Assembly (NCBI RefSeq): GCF_004341515.1
Contig: NZ_SLZF01000002.1
Location: 744,001-808,000 of the forward strand
Source: Allobosea sp. BK604
GTDB taxonomy: Bacteria > Pseudomonadota > Alphaproteobacteria > Rhizobiales > Beijerinckiaceae
Direction: 5' to 3'
Length of the DNA: 64,000 bases
Shown: positions 50,780-59,335 of the stretch, piece by piece
Numbering within the stretch: position 1 is the stretch's first letter
How the letters are laid out: every line of letters begins with the position of its first letter
The notes under the pieces: generated by a model
What the model was told of the DNA's origin: nothing
Seen by the model: only the letters and a program-made list of their open reading frames with translations
The model's database searches: none
Program-made: the position numbers and the translations under genes

Positions 50780-51698
50780 ACGGATCCTTGTCACCGGCGC
50801 GAGCGGCTTCATCGGGCCGCATGTCGTCGCGCGGCTGCGCGCGGAGAGCTATCCGATCCGCGTCACGCAGCGGCGCGACGCGCCCGTCCCCGAAGGCGTG
50901 GAGCGGATCGTCACCGGCGATCTCTCCGAGTCGACCGACTGGCGCGCGGCGCTGGCGGGGGTGAGCCATGTCGTCCATCTCGCCGGCCTCGCCCATGCCG
51001 GTCCGGGTCTCGATGAGGCGCTCTACCAGCGCATCAACACGCAGGCGACGCTGGAACTGGCCCAGGCGGCCCGGCTGGCCGGGGTTTCGCGCTTCGTCTA
51101 CCTCTCCTCGATCAAGGCGCAGATCGGCGATGTCGACAGCGCCACGCTGAGCGAAAGCGACGAGCCCAGGCCCGACGATGCCTATGGCCGCTCCAAGCTC
51201 GCGGCCGAGCAGGGGCTCGCAGGGCTCGATCTCGACTGGATCGCGCTACGGCCAGTGCTGGTCTATGGACCGGGCGTGAAGGCCAACATGGCGGCGCTGC
51301 TCAAGCTCGCGCAATCGCCGTTGCCCCTGCCGCTCGGCAGCCTCAAGGCGCTGCGTTCGCTGGTTGCGGTCGAAAACCTGGCGGAGGCGATCGCCTTCGC
51401 GCTGACGCCGGCCTGCCCGGTGCGCCGCAGCTTCATCGTCGCCGATACCGAACCGGTCAGCGTGGCCGAGATGATCACGGCAATGCGCCAGGGGCTCGGG
51501 CGCGAGCCCGGCCTCTTGCCGGTTCCGGCCATGCTGCTGCGGCTGGCGGCGACGCTTCTCGGCCGCGGGGAGCTTTTCGCCAAGCTGAGCGGCGGGCTCG
51601 TCGCCCGGCCGAACGCCTTGCTCAGGGCCGGCTGGCAGCCGCCGGCAGAGACGGCTGAGGCGCTGGCGCGGCTAGCCGCTTCTGCTCACGCCGACTGA
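50769..51698 (+). CDS. NAD-dependent epimerase/reductase (WbpV/WreQ-like)
   Basis: A 309-residue extended SDR: nucleotide-binding TGASGFIGPHV (about 9-19), HLAGLAH, catalytic YLSSIKA (Ser) and DAYGRSKLAAE (Tyr-x3-Lys). Homologues reduce UDP-4-keto-6-deoxy-GlcNAc at C4. Together with a WecA-type transferase and a WbpM-type dehydratase it suggests a QuiNAc- or FucNAc-initiated O-antigen. The start is TTG 50769 inside the previous gene. Its 3' end overlaps the convergent wbpM-like gene by 77 bases. Confidence 0.9.
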   Translation: MPAERILVTGASGFIGPHVVARLRAESYPIRVTQRRDAPVPEGVERIVTGDLSESTDWRAALAGVSHVVHLAGLAHAGPGLDEALYQRINTQATLELAQAARLAGVSRFVYLSSIKAQIGDVDSATLSESDEPRPDDAYGRSKLAAEQGLAGLDLDWIALRPVLVYGPGVKANMAALLKLAQSPLPLPLGSLKALRSLVAVENLAEAIAFALTPACPVRRSFIVADTEPVSVAEMITAMRQGLGREPGLLPVPAMLLRLAATLLGRGELFAKLSGGLVARPNALLRAGWQPPAETAEALARLAASAHAD

Positions 51699-53586
51699 AA
51701 TCCGGGATCGCCTCGTCGAGCACGGCTTCGGCCATGGCGCGGTCCTCGGCCTTTACCGCCGCCTCCAGCCGCGACTGCCAGCCCTGCATGCGCGCCCTGG
51801 CCGCGAAGCTCGGCTTGGCCGCCATGACGCCGTCGAGGCCGGTCTCGGCCATCGGCTCGTCATGGGCGAAGAGGATTTCGTTGAGGCGCTCGCCCGGACG
51901 CACGCCGGTGATGGCGATCTCGATATCGATATTGGGCTCATAGCCGGCCAGCCGGATCATGCGCTCGGCGAGGTCCATGATCTTCACCGGCTGCCCCATC
52001 TTCAGCACATAGACGGCGGCGCGCTCGGCCTCGGGCCCGTCGGCACGGGCATGGGAAGCGGCGGTCAGCACGAGGTCGCAGGCCTCGCGGATCGTCATGA
52101 AATAGCGGATCATCTCGGGGTCGGTCACGGTGACCGGCCCGCCGCGCTCGATCTGCGCCTTGAATTTCGGCACGACCGAGCCGACCGAGCCAAGCACATT
52201 GCCGAAGCGCACGGCGACGAGGCGCATGCCGGCCGCGGCCGCGACGAACTCGGCATCGCGCGATTGCGCATACATCTCGGCGAAGCGCTTGGTCGCGCCC
52301 AGCATCGAGACGGGCTCGATCGCCTTGTCGGTCGAGATCATCACGAAGATCTTGGCGCCGGCGGCAATGGCCGCGTCCGTGACGTTGATCGAGCCGAAGA
52401 TATTGGTCTTGATGCCCTCGGCCCAATCGGCCTCGAGATAGGGGACATGCTTCAGCGCGGCGGCATGGATCACGATATCGGGGGCGAAGCCGGCAAAGAG
52501 CTGCGTCAGCCGGGCGCGATCGCGGACATCGGCGAGCGCGCCAGTGACCTTGGTCTCATGCCCATGTGCAGTGAGTTCCTCGGTGACCTTGAAGAGCGCC
52601 GGCTCGGAGCTTTCGACCACGAGCAGCTCGGCCGCGCCGAAGGCGGCGCAGCGCAGGCAGATTTCCGAGCCGATCGAGCCACCGCCGCCGGTCACGATGA
52701 CTCGCTTGCCCTTGAGGAAATTGCCGAGGCGCTCGCGGTCGATCCTGACCGAGGGGCGCACCAGAAGATCCTCGATCTCCAGCGGCGCCAGCTCGGTATC
52801 GCGCGCGCCTTCGCCGAATGAATCGAGGCGCGAGATCGGCAATGCCAGTTTGCGCGTACGTGCGAGCCACTGGTCCGGCTCCGCCTCCGGCACGAGCGCG
52901 CTCGGAGTGGCGACGATGCGACGGAAAGGCTCGCCGCGCTCGGCCGCATCGGCCGCCACGGTCTCGATCTGCGAGAGCAGCCCGAGCACCGGCACGCCGC
53001 GGATCGACTGGCCGAGATCGTCGGCACGCGGCGAGAGGATACCGGCCGGCCGCAGCCGCCGCATCGTGCCGGTCTCCATGGCGCGGATGACCATCTCGAC
53101 ATCGGCGCCGCGACCGAGCACGAGCGCCGGCACGGCCGACTCGCGCACGGCGAGGTGCTTCGAGCGCGAATACTTGAAATAGCGATAGGCCAGCCGCGGG
53201 CCGCCGAGCAGGGCGATCTGCACCAGCCAGTAGAGGGCGATGGTGATCTTGCCGAAATAGAAGGAGCCGTAGATGTTCGGCGCGATCAGCACATAGTCGG
53301 CGACGAGCAGGGTCAGCGAGAGGATCGTCACCGCCTTGACGATGTTCGACAGGTCCGGCAGCGACGCGAAGCGCCATCTCGAGCGGTAGAGCTGGAAGAA
53401 CCAGTAGACCGTGCCGGCATAGGCGATGAAAAGCGGCAGGAAGCTCGGCAAGTACTGCATGCGCTCGTCGAGCAGCAGGCCCTCGAAGCGCACGATGAAG
53501 ACGAGCGGGATCGCCAGCGCGGTGACCACGAGGTCATGCGCGATGACGGCGAGCTTCTTCAGGTTCTGCTTGTTGATTGTGGCCAT
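51622..53586 (-). CDS. UDP-HexNAc 4,6-dehydratase, long form (WbpM/WreV/CapD-like)
   Basis: A 654-residue membrane protein: four hydrophobic segments (about 12-35, 47-67, 85-105 and 113-135), a CoA-binding-like domain (about 150-265) and a C-terminal SDR dehydratase with VTGGGGSIGSE (298-308), DIVIHAAALKHVPYLE, MLGATKRFAE (Lys conserved; the usual Tyr is Met) and DPEMIRYFMTI. It makes UDP-4-keto-6-deoxy-HexNAc for the reductase gene next to it. The coding end overlaps that gene tail to tail by 77 bases. Confidence 0.93.
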   Translation of the reverse strand: MATINKQNLKKLAVIAHDLVVTALAIPLVFIVRFEGLLLDERMQYLPSFLPLFIAYAGTVYWFFQLYRSRWRFASLPDLSNIVKAVTILSLTLLVADYVLIAPNIYGSFYFGKITIALYWLVQIALLGGPRLAYRYFKYSRSKHLAVRESAVPALVLGRGADVEMVIRAMETGTMRRLRPAGILSPRADDLGQSIRGVPVLGLLSQIETVAADAAERGEPFRRIVATPSALVPEAEPDQWLARTRKLALPISRLDSFGEGARDTELAPLEIEDLLVRPSVRIDRERLGNFLKGKRVIVTGGGGSIGSEICLRCAAFGAAELLVVESSEPALFKVTEELTAHGHETKVTGALADVRDRARLTQLFAGFAPDIVIHAAALKHVPYLEADWAEGIKTNIFGSINVTDAAIAAGAKIFVMISTDKAIEPVSMLGATKRFAEMYAQSRDAEFVAAAAGMRLVAVRFGNVLGSVGSVVPKFKAQIERGGPVTVTDPEMIRYFMTIREACDLVLTAASHARADGPEAERAAVYVLKMGQPVKIMDLAERMIRLAGYEPNIDIEIAITGVRPGERLNEILFAHDEPMAETGLDGVMAAKPSFAARARMQGWQSRLEAAVKAEDRAMAEAVLDEAIPDFSRREQKRLAAPAPQPSLPAAASRP

Positions 53587-53655
53587 GCCCGCGGGGGTAT
53601 CCCGCTCCCTTGACGGCTTGTCAACGCGGGGCCGTCGACGCCGATCGGCGAAATC

Positions 53656-54264
53656 TCAGGCGGGCGCCTTGGCCGCAGCCGCGGGCTGTTCCAGGCCGGC
53701 CATGACGAACTCGATGAATTCCTCGAGCGTCGGGCCGGGAATGCGCTCGCATTGCAGGATCAGAACGGGATGGTGGAAGCGGATCAGCGCGGTGCGGATG
53801 CAGCCCGTCGCCAGGTCCGGATCGATCTTGCGGAACTCGCCATTGTCGACGCCCTCGGCGATGACCCGGCGCAGCAGCGCATCGAAACGGGCGATATGGC
53901 CAAGGATCGCGTCCCAGCTCTCCTCCATCGCGGCGCAGACCATCTCCTGCATGCGCAGCTGATCGGCGAAGCGGCCGGAATTGACTCGGTGAACCAGCGC
54001 CAGAATGTCGCGCAGGCGGGAAGCGGCGCTGCGAGGCTGGGCGGCGACCGCCGCCATCTCCTCTTCGAGCTCGCCCTTGAAGCGCGCCAACACCGCCTCG
54101 TTGATCGATTTCTTCGAATCGAAGAAGCGGTAGACATTGGCCGGACTCATCCGCAGCGACTTGGCGATATCGGCCACGGTCGTCTTTTGGTAGCCGATGT
54201 CGCGGAAAAAGCGCTCTGCCGTATCGACGATGCTCTGCCGCGTGTCGCGCTCAGGGATGCTCAA
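53656..54264 (-). CDS. TetR/AcrR family regulator
   Basis: A 202-residue repressor: TetR N-terminal helix-turn-helix at about residues 8-54 (IVDTAERFFRDIGYQKTTVADIAKSLRMSPANVYRFFDSKKSI) and a variable ligand domain of the TetR_C type. The ligand is unknown. A 22-bp palindrome overlaps its own promoter (54310-54338), and a similar palindrome lies upstream of cobQ. No efflux or target gene is adjacent. It lies between wbpM-like and cobQ on the same strand. Confidence 0.93.
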   Translation of the reverse strand: MSIPERDTRQSIVDTAERFFRDIGYQKTTVADIAKSLRMSPANVYRFFDSKKSINEAVLARFKGELEEEMAAVAAQPRSAASRLRDILALVHRVNSGRFADQLRMQEMVCAAMEESWDAILGHIARFDALLRRVIAEGVDNGEFRKIDPDLATGCIRTALIRFHHPVLILQCERIPGPTLEEFIEFVMAGLEQPAAAAKAPA

Positions 54265-54309
54265 CTCAGGTTCCCGTTCATATGGTCGGCGGGTGACGGG
54301 TGGAATTGA

Positions 54310-54338
54310 TCACTATGACGAATTTCATCAATCGTCAA
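54310..54338 (-). promoter_or_regulatory. tetR promoter with overlapping palindromic operator
   Basis: On the minus strand TTGACG (54338-54333), a 17-base spacer and TAGTGA (54315-54310) form a promoter 46 bases upstream of tetR. A 22-bp palindrome with TGACGA/TCGTCA ends (54316-54337) covers the spacer and the -35, as expected for autorepression. Confidence 0.65.
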
Positions 54339-54492
54339 CACCATGGCGAATAAAGACTTTATCCCCAAGCTGCTGCCAATTCCTGTCGGAAGACCGTTGT
54401 CCTGACTACTACGTCAACACGAAACCGGCAATCTCGTTCCCGAGGTATTCGATCCGCGCCCAGGGTATAGTGAAGTCGAAGGGCGGCCAGTT

Positions 54493-55974
54493 TCAGACCG
54501 AGCGCGCATGGGCGAGCGCCAGGATCGCCGCGATGTCGAGATGCCGCTCGAGATGGGCGGCCAGCCGATCGAGCACCGCCTCCACCCCCGCTTCGTAATC
54601 CAGGGTCGACTCCAGAGCCCCGCCTGCAATCTGCGCCATACAGGCCCTCCGAACGGCATCGGAGGTAAACATGCCATGCAGATAGGTGCCGGCAACGCGC
54701 CCATCCGGGCTGGCCGCCCCGTCCTGGCGCGTGCCGATGCGAAACGGCGCGCGCGCCGTGTCGGGCCCTTCGCTACGGCCGAGATGGATCTCGTAGGCGC
54801 GGCCTGTCGCGCCGCTAGCGGGATGTTCGAACGCGACTTCGCGGACGGTCTTGCCCGGCTCCAGCACGGTTTCGATATCGAGCAGGCCGAGCCCCGGCGC
54901 CTCGCCTGCGGTACCTTCCAGGCCGAGCGGGTCCCGCACCACGCGGCCAAGGATCTGGTAGCCCCCGCACAGGCCCAGCACATGGCCGCCGCGGCGACGA
55001 TGGGCGGCAATGTCGATATCCCAGCCCTCAGTGCGCAGGACGGCGAGATCGCGCATTGTCGTCTTCGAGCCGGGCAGGATGATCAGACCCGCATCGCCGG
55101 GCAGCGCCGTGCCGCGCCTGATCATGACGAGCTCGACCGCGTCCTCCTGCTTCAGCGGGTCGAGATCGTCGAAATTGGCGATGCCGGGCATTACGGGCAC
55201 GGCGACCTTGAGCTTCGCACCCGGCTTGGGCGGGCCAGCCGCGAGATCGAGCCCATCCTCCGCGGGCAAGTGGATCGCCTCGTTGAACCAGGGCACAACG
55301 CCGAGGCAAGGCCAGCCCGTCGCCTGGGCGATGGTGTCGACGCCGGCCTTGAAGAGCGAGACTTCGCCGCGGAAGCGATTGATGGCGAAGGCGCGGATCA
55401 TCGCGCGATCAGCCTCGTCGAGCACGGCATGGCTGCCGACCAGGCTGGCGATGACGCCGCCGCGGTCGATATCGCCCACGAGGATCGCAGGGACATTCGC
55501 GGCGCGGGCGAAACCGAGATTGGCGATGTCGCGGGCGCGCAGGTTGGTCTCGGCCGGCGAGCCGGCGCCCTCGACCAGCACGAGGTCGGCCTCGTCGGAT
55601 AAGCGCTCGAAGCTCTCCAGCACTTGCGGCAGGAAATCGCCGCGCCGGGTGAAGTCGCCGGAGGCGAGATGGCCGGCGACGCGGCCCTGCAGGATGATCT
55701 GGCTCCCGGTGTCGCTCTCGGGCTTGAGCAGCACAGGATTCATGTCGACATGGGGCGCAACGCGTGCGGCGCGCGCCTGCAGGGCCTGGGCCCGGCCGAT
55801 CTCGCCAAAAGCGGTCGCGGCGGCATTGTTCGACATGTTCTGCGGCTTGAAAGGACGCACCTTCAACCCGCGATCGGCAAAAAGTCGGCAGAGACCGGCG
55901 ACGAGCAGCGACTTGCCGACATTCGAGCCGGTGCCGAGAAGCATCAGGGCGGGGGTGGGTCTGCGCTCGGCCAT
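54493..55974 (-). CDS. cobQ: Cobyric acid synthase
   Basis: A 493-residue glutamine-dependent enzyme that amidates four carboxyl groups of adenosylcobyrinic acid a,c-diamide. The N-terminal dethiobiotin-synthetase-like domain has the P-loop GTGSNVGKS (14-22) and KPQNMSNNAA; the C-terminal type I amidotransferase domain has GLCGGYQILGR (nucleophile Cys) and the His/Glu of GTYLHGMF. No other cob gene is nearby. I see no B12-box riboswitch upstream; instead a palindrome-covered promoter lies about 135 bases ahead. Confidence 0.96.
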   Translation of the reverse strand: MAERRPTPALMLLGTGSNVGKSLLVAGLCRLFADRGLKVRPFKPQNMSNNAAATAFGEIGRAQALQARAARVAPHVDMNPVLLKPESDTGSQIILQGRVAGHLASGDFTRRGDFLPQVLESFERLSDEADLVLVEGAGSPAETNLRARDIANLGFARAANVPAILVGDIDRGGVIASLVGSHAVLDEADRAMIRAFAINRFRGEVSLFKAGVDTIAQATGWPCLGVVPWFNEAIHLPAEDGLDLAAGPPKPGAKLKVAVPVMPGIANFDDLDPLKQEDAVELVMIRRGTALPGDAGLIILPGSKTTMRDLAVLRTEGWDIDIAAHRRRGGHVLGLCGGYQILGRVVRDPLGLEGTAGEAPGLGLLDIETVLEPGKTVREVAFEHPASGATGRAYEIHLGRSEGPDTARAPFRIGTRQDGAASPDGRVAGTYLHGMFTSDAVRRACMAQIAGGALESTLDYEAGVEAVLDRLAAHLERHLDIAAILALAHARSV

Positions 55975-56109
55975 GCAGCCTGATTAGGCGGCGCCCCCGG
56001 TGCGGGCAAGCGATGGCGGGAGGCAAAAACAGTTCACCGGCTCACGGCGCGGTCCGCAGTTCCAAAGGGGCGAAGAAACCGCAGGCGCATCCGTGAACCG
56101 GCTGAAGGG

Positions 56110-56149
56110 AGATAAGCATTGATCGCTGATGAATGTCAACATTCATCAG
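56110..56149 (-). promoter_or_regulatory. Promoter and 24-bp palindrome upstream of cobQ
   Basis: CTGATGAATG-TCAA-CATTCATCAG (arms at 56126-56135 and 56140-56149) is a perfect inverted repeat. It contains a minus-strand TTGACA (56139-56134), with TTATCT (56115-56110) 18 bases on, so a leftward promoter would be blocked by a protein bound here. The inner 22 bases match the tetR operator at 17 positions. The next gene leftward is cobQ. Confidence 0.65.
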
Positions 56150-56221
56150 TCCATATATTTTTGGGGGGTTGGCCATGCCGCTGATGCGTGCGCCGAGCCG
56201 CTCGACGTGCTAGGGCCGGAT

Positions 56222-56262
56222 GTCACCAGGCTGGCGTCGCCCAGCGACTCCAGCCTGGTGAC
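56222..56262. other. 41-base extended hairpin in the cobQ-aminotransferase gap
   Basis: GTCACCAGGCTGG (56222-56234) pairs with CCAGCCTGGTGAC (56250-56262), and the inside continues as GTCGC-CCA-GCGAC with only one mismatch, giving an 18-pair stem. No T-run follows on either strand. Just upstream on the plus strand, a 12-codon frame (56175-56213, MPLMRAPSRSTC) follows GGGGGG. The rest of the 405-base gap holds the palindromic promoter and an R4 repeat. Confidence 0.55.
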
Positions 56263-56290
56263 TGAATCCGCCTCTCAACCAAGCGCAAGA

Positions 56291-56335
56291 GCGTGATGTC
56301 GTCCGAAAACCGCTTCGCATTTTTCGGCATCATGC
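56291..56335. repeat. Palindromic intergenic repeat, family R4
   Basis: A 45-bp imperfect palindrome: GCGTGATG-tcgt-CCGAAAA pairs with TTTTCGG-c-ATCATGC around a GC-rich loop. This is a repeat type seen widely in Rhizobiales intergenic DNA. It lies 44 bases upstream of the aminotransferase start. Confidence 0.75.
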
Positions 56336-56379
56336 CCTGAGGCCCGGCCTCACTCGCAGCTGAACCAGACAAAATTGCG

Positions 56380-57531
56380 ATGAACCCGATCTTCTCCGCC
56401 CTTCAGACCAGCGTGTTCGAAGTGATGTCGCGGCTCGCGCGCGAAACCGGCGCGGTCAATCTCGGCCAGGGCTTTCCCGATGATCCCGGCCCGCTCGACG
56501 TGCGGCAGAAAGCCGCCGACGCGGTGGTCAATGGCTGGAACCAGTATCCGCCGATGATGGGCCTCCCCGAGCTGCGGCAGGCGGCGGCCGCGCATTTCAG
56601 GCATTGGCAGGGGCTCGATCTCGACCCCGACAGCGAAGTGATGATCACCTCCGGCGCGACCGAGGCGATCGCCGGGGCTCTGATGGCGCTGATCACGCCC
56701 GGCGACGAGGTCGTGCTGTTCGAGCCGATGTACGACGCCTATGTGCCGCTGGTGCGACGGGCCGGCGGCATCCCGAAATTCGTGACGCTGACCCCGCCGG
56801 CCTTCGGGCTGACCGAGGAGGCACTCGCCAAGGCCTTCTCGCCGAAGACGAGGGTCGTGCTGTTCAACAACCCGCTGAACCCGACCGCGACGATCTTCAG
56901 CGAGGCCGATCTCGACCTGCTCGCCGATTTCTGCATCCGGCACGACGCGGTCGCGATCTGCGACGAGGTCTGGGAGCATGTCGTCTTCGACGGCCACCGC
57001 CATAAGCCCATGCTGGCCCGGCCGGGCATGCGCGAGCGCACGGTGAAGATCTCCTCGGCCGGCAAGATCTTCTCGCTGACCGGCTGGAAGGTCGGGATGG
57101 TGATGGCGGCGCCGAACCTGATGAAGGTGCTGGCCAAGGCGCATCAGTACATCACCTTCACCACGCCGCCGAACCTGCAGGCGGCGGTCGCCTATGGCCT
57201 TGGCAAGGACGATTCCTATTTCGAGGGCATGCGAGCCGATTTCCAGCGCTCGCGCGACCGATTCGCCGGCGGACTGAAAGGCCTCGGCTTCAGCGTGCTG
57301 CCGAGCGTCGGCACCTATTTCCTCAATGTCGACATCGCCCCGCTCGGCGAGAGCGACGATGTCGCCTTTTGCCAGCGGCTGGTGACGGAGAACGGCGTCG
57401 CGGCGATTCCGGTCAGTGCCTTTTACGCCGAGGGCGCCGTCAAGAATGTCGTGCGCTTCTGCTTCGCCAAGCATGACGCGACGCTGGATGCAGCGCTGGA
57501 GCGGCTGGCAGCCTGGAAAAAGGCGGCCTGA
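56380..57531 (+). CDS. Class I/II PLP-dependent aminotransferase
   Basis: A 383-residue fold-type I aminotransferase. Lys229 in SSAGKIFSLTGWKVG forms the PLP Schiff base; NNPLNPTATIF, CDEVWEHVVFDG and the C-terminal RFCFAKHD carry the other cofactor and substrate residues. The sequence is closest in pattern to the YbdL/kynurenine aminotransferase group, which often uses methionine or aromatic amino acids. The substrate is inferred only by family. It is preceded by a region with a mini-frame, a long hairpin and an R4 repeat. Confidence 0.92.
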   Translation: MNPIFSALQTSVFEVMSRLARETGAVNLGQGFPDDPGPLDVRQKAADAVVNGWNQYPPMMGLPELRQAAAAHFRHWQGLDLDPDSEVMITSGATEAIAGALMALITPGDEVVLFEPMYDAYVPLVRRAGGIPKFVTLTPPAFGLTEEALAKAFSPKTRVVLFNNPLNPTATIFSEADLDLLADFCIRHDAVAICDEVWEHVVFDGHRHKPMLARPGMRERTVKISSAGKIFSLTGWKVGMVMAAPNLMKVLAKAHQYITFTTPPNLQAAVAYGLGKDDSYFEGMRADFQRSRDRFAGGLKGLGFSVLPSVGTYFLNVDIAPLGESDDVAFCQRLVTENGVAAIPVSAFYAEGAVKNVVRFCFAKHDATLDAALERLAAWKKAA

Positions 57532-57569
57532 CGGTGAACCGGTGCCCGCTTCGCTCGAAAAGGCTCTAA
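57532..57569. repeat. Repeat R1, right-end fragment
   Basis: About 38 bases matching the right end of R1 (GTGAACCGGTGCCCGCTT and CGCTCGAAAAGGCTCTA are the segments). The stop codon of the next minus-strand gene (57566-57568) lies in its terminal CTA. Confidence 0.65.
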
Positions 57570-58960
57570 TTCTTTCGCAACTGCTGGATCAGCGTGCCGG
57601 CCTCGACCAGCCGCGGCTCGAAGCGCTTGGCAACCGCTGCCTGGCCGAGCGCGCGAAAGGTCTCGATCGCGACCATCAAATCGGCGGCAGCCTTCTCCGC
57701 CAACGCACGGTCGGATAGGCGCGAGGCGAGCTGCGACAGCGCGACGGCCCGGCCTGCCGTCGTCTCGGCCCAGAGACCCGGCACCATGTCACGCCGCCGT
57801 TCCTCCAGCGCCGCATCGAAGGCCGCGACGGCCTCCTCCAGCACGACCGGCTCGCGATAATGCGCCGCCAGCGCGAAGAGCGCGAATCCGATGCGATCCT
57901 GGACCGCGGCCCAGTCGAGCGGGACGGACTCGCGCGTCCAGTCGTCGAGGACGAATTTGAAGCAGTTCACCGCCGCCTCGAGCGCCAAGGCGCCATGGGC
58001 ACGCAGCCCGAGCGCGACATAGGCCTTGCCGAGCTCGCATTGCAGCCGGGTCCATTCCCGCGGCATCTCGGCGCGCTTCATGCCCGATAGCGCCGCCTTG
58101 AAGGCAGTGACGCTGTCCTCGAGGAGCGCGGCGTCGTCCTCACGCTCGCCGAGCCGGGCCAGGACCTCGCCGAGTCGGCTCTGGATGCCCGCCCATAGGC
58201 CGGGCGCGTGCTCCTGCCGCAGGTCTTCCAGCGTGGCGCGATAGATCGCGGCCGAGTCCCGCAGCAGCGCGGGATCACCCTCGAGATGCCAGATGCCGGT
58301 CAGCGAGCGCGCCAGCCGCAGCTGTGTCTCGGCCCAGGGCACGGTCTGATCGAAATTGTCGAGCTTGGCCAGCATGGCGCGCAACTGGGTGATCGCCGCG
58401 GTGAAACCCGTGCGATCGCGGAAATCAGCACCGATCCGCGCCAGCGCATCGGCCTGCCGCAAGCTATAGGCATGGCCTTGCCCGGCACCGGCGGAATTGG
58501 CGATGAGCGCCGCCTCGGCGAAACGCTCAGCGCCGTCGCGATAGGCTTGCGGATGCAGCCGCAGCATGGCGACCGTACCACGATCGGCGCGGCCGGCGGC
58601 GGCGGCCAGGAGCCGCTCCGGAGAAATCTTGTCGTGCCCGGCCGAGCTGTCGAGATTGCGCTGCTCGGCCTGGGCGAGCGCGCGGTCCGCCTCGGCGAAC
58701 CGGCCCTCCGCCAGCGCGGCTGCGGCCAATATACGGAGCCGGTCGAATTCGGCATCGATGCCGGAGGGTTTCGACAGGCGGGCGCGCAGGGCCTGGGATT
58801 CCCCGGCCTTGCGCAGCAGATCATGTTCGATGCGGCTGAAATCCGGCTTGCCGGAGGCCTGCCCCATCGAGGCGAGCACGCCGAGCAGCAGCGCGGGGGA
58901 CACGCCCTCGCGCCGCGACACCCGCGCCAGAATGGCGGAGAGATTCGGATCGATGCTCAA
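57566..58960 (-). CDS. TPR-like helical repeat protein
   Basis: A 464-residue, all-helical soluble protein without a signal peptide. From about residue 75 on there are repeated 40-50-residue helical pairs (EGRFAEADRALAQAEQ, DFRDRTGFTAAITQLRAML, DPALLRDSAAIYRATLEDLRQE, DDAALLEDSVTAFKAALSG, GALALEAAVNCFKFVLDD and EPVVLEEAVAAFDAALEERRR), resembling degenerate tetratricopeptide repeats of the CHAT-associated or scaffold kind. No catalytic domain is seen. It lies 24 bases after ridA on the same strand. Role unknown. Confidence 0.75.
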   Translation of the reverse strand: MSIDPNLSAILARVSRREGVSPALLLGVLASMGQASGKPDFSRIEHDLLRKAGESQALRARLSKPSGIDAEFDRLRILAAAALAEGRFAEADRALAQAEQRNLDSSAGHDKISPERLLAAAAGRADRGTVAMLRLHPQAYRDGAERFAEAALIANSAGAGQGHAYSLRQADALARIGADFRDRTGFTAAITQLRAMLAKLDNFDQTVPWAETQLRLARSLTGIWHLEGDPALLRDSAAIYRATLEDLRQEHAPGLWAGIQSRLGEVLARLGEREDDAALLEDSVTAFKAALSGMKRAEMPREWTRLQCELGKAYVALGLRAHGALALEAAVNCFKFVLDDWTRESVPLDWAAVQDRIGFALFALAAHYREPVVLEEAVAAFDAALEERRRDMVPGLWAETTAGRAVALSQLASRLSDRALAEKAAADLMVAIETFRALGQAAVAKRFEPRLVEAGTLIQQLRKN

Positions 58961-58984
58961 GAGATCTCCACGTCAAGGCGCGCT

Positions 58985-59335
58985 TCAGCGCGCGGCGATG
59001 ACCGCGATCTCGACGGTGAACTGCGGCGCCGCGAGCTTGGCCTCGACCGTGGCGCGGCCGGGGGTCTGGCCCTCGAGGACCCACTTGTCCCAGACGCCGT
59101 TCATCTCGGCGAAGGTCGACATGTCCGACAGCCAGATATTGACCATCAGCAGCTTGCTCTTGTCAGTACCGGCCTGGGCCAGCAGACCGTCGATGATGCC
59201 GAGAATGTCGGCGGTCTGCTCGGCGACGCTCTTGCCGGCGGCCTTATCGGCAACCTGACCGGCGAGATAGACGGTGTCGCCGTGGACGACGGCCTTGGAC
59301 ATGCGGGGGCCGACACCGATGCGCTGAATGCTCAT
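58985..59335 (-). CDS. RidA family protein
   Basis: A 116-residue member of the Rid (YjgF/YER057c) family, cytosolic trimers that hydrolyse reactive enamine/imine intermediates from PLP enzymes. Family features: VYLAGQVADKAAGKSVAEQTADILGIID, LLMVNIWLSDMSTFAEMNGVWDKWV and GRATVEAKLAAPQFTVEIAVIA. The usual catalytic Arg in the RATVEAKL motif is present. The start is ATG 59335, with GAGGAG eight bases upstream. It is followed by the TPR-like gene, a possible two-gene unit. Confidence 0.92.
   Translation of the reverse strand: MSIQRIGVGPRMSKAVVHGDTVYLAGQVADKAAGKSVAEQTADILGIIDGLLAQAGTDKSKLLMVNIWLSDMSTFAEMNGVWDKWVLEGQTPGRATVEAKLAAPQFTVEIAVIAAR

Noticed and set aside
55975..56379. Cobalamin riboswitch upstream of cobQ
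   Set aside because: I looked on the minus strand for a B12-box (GCCACTG) and the usual stems and found none; a palindrome-covered promoter is present instead.
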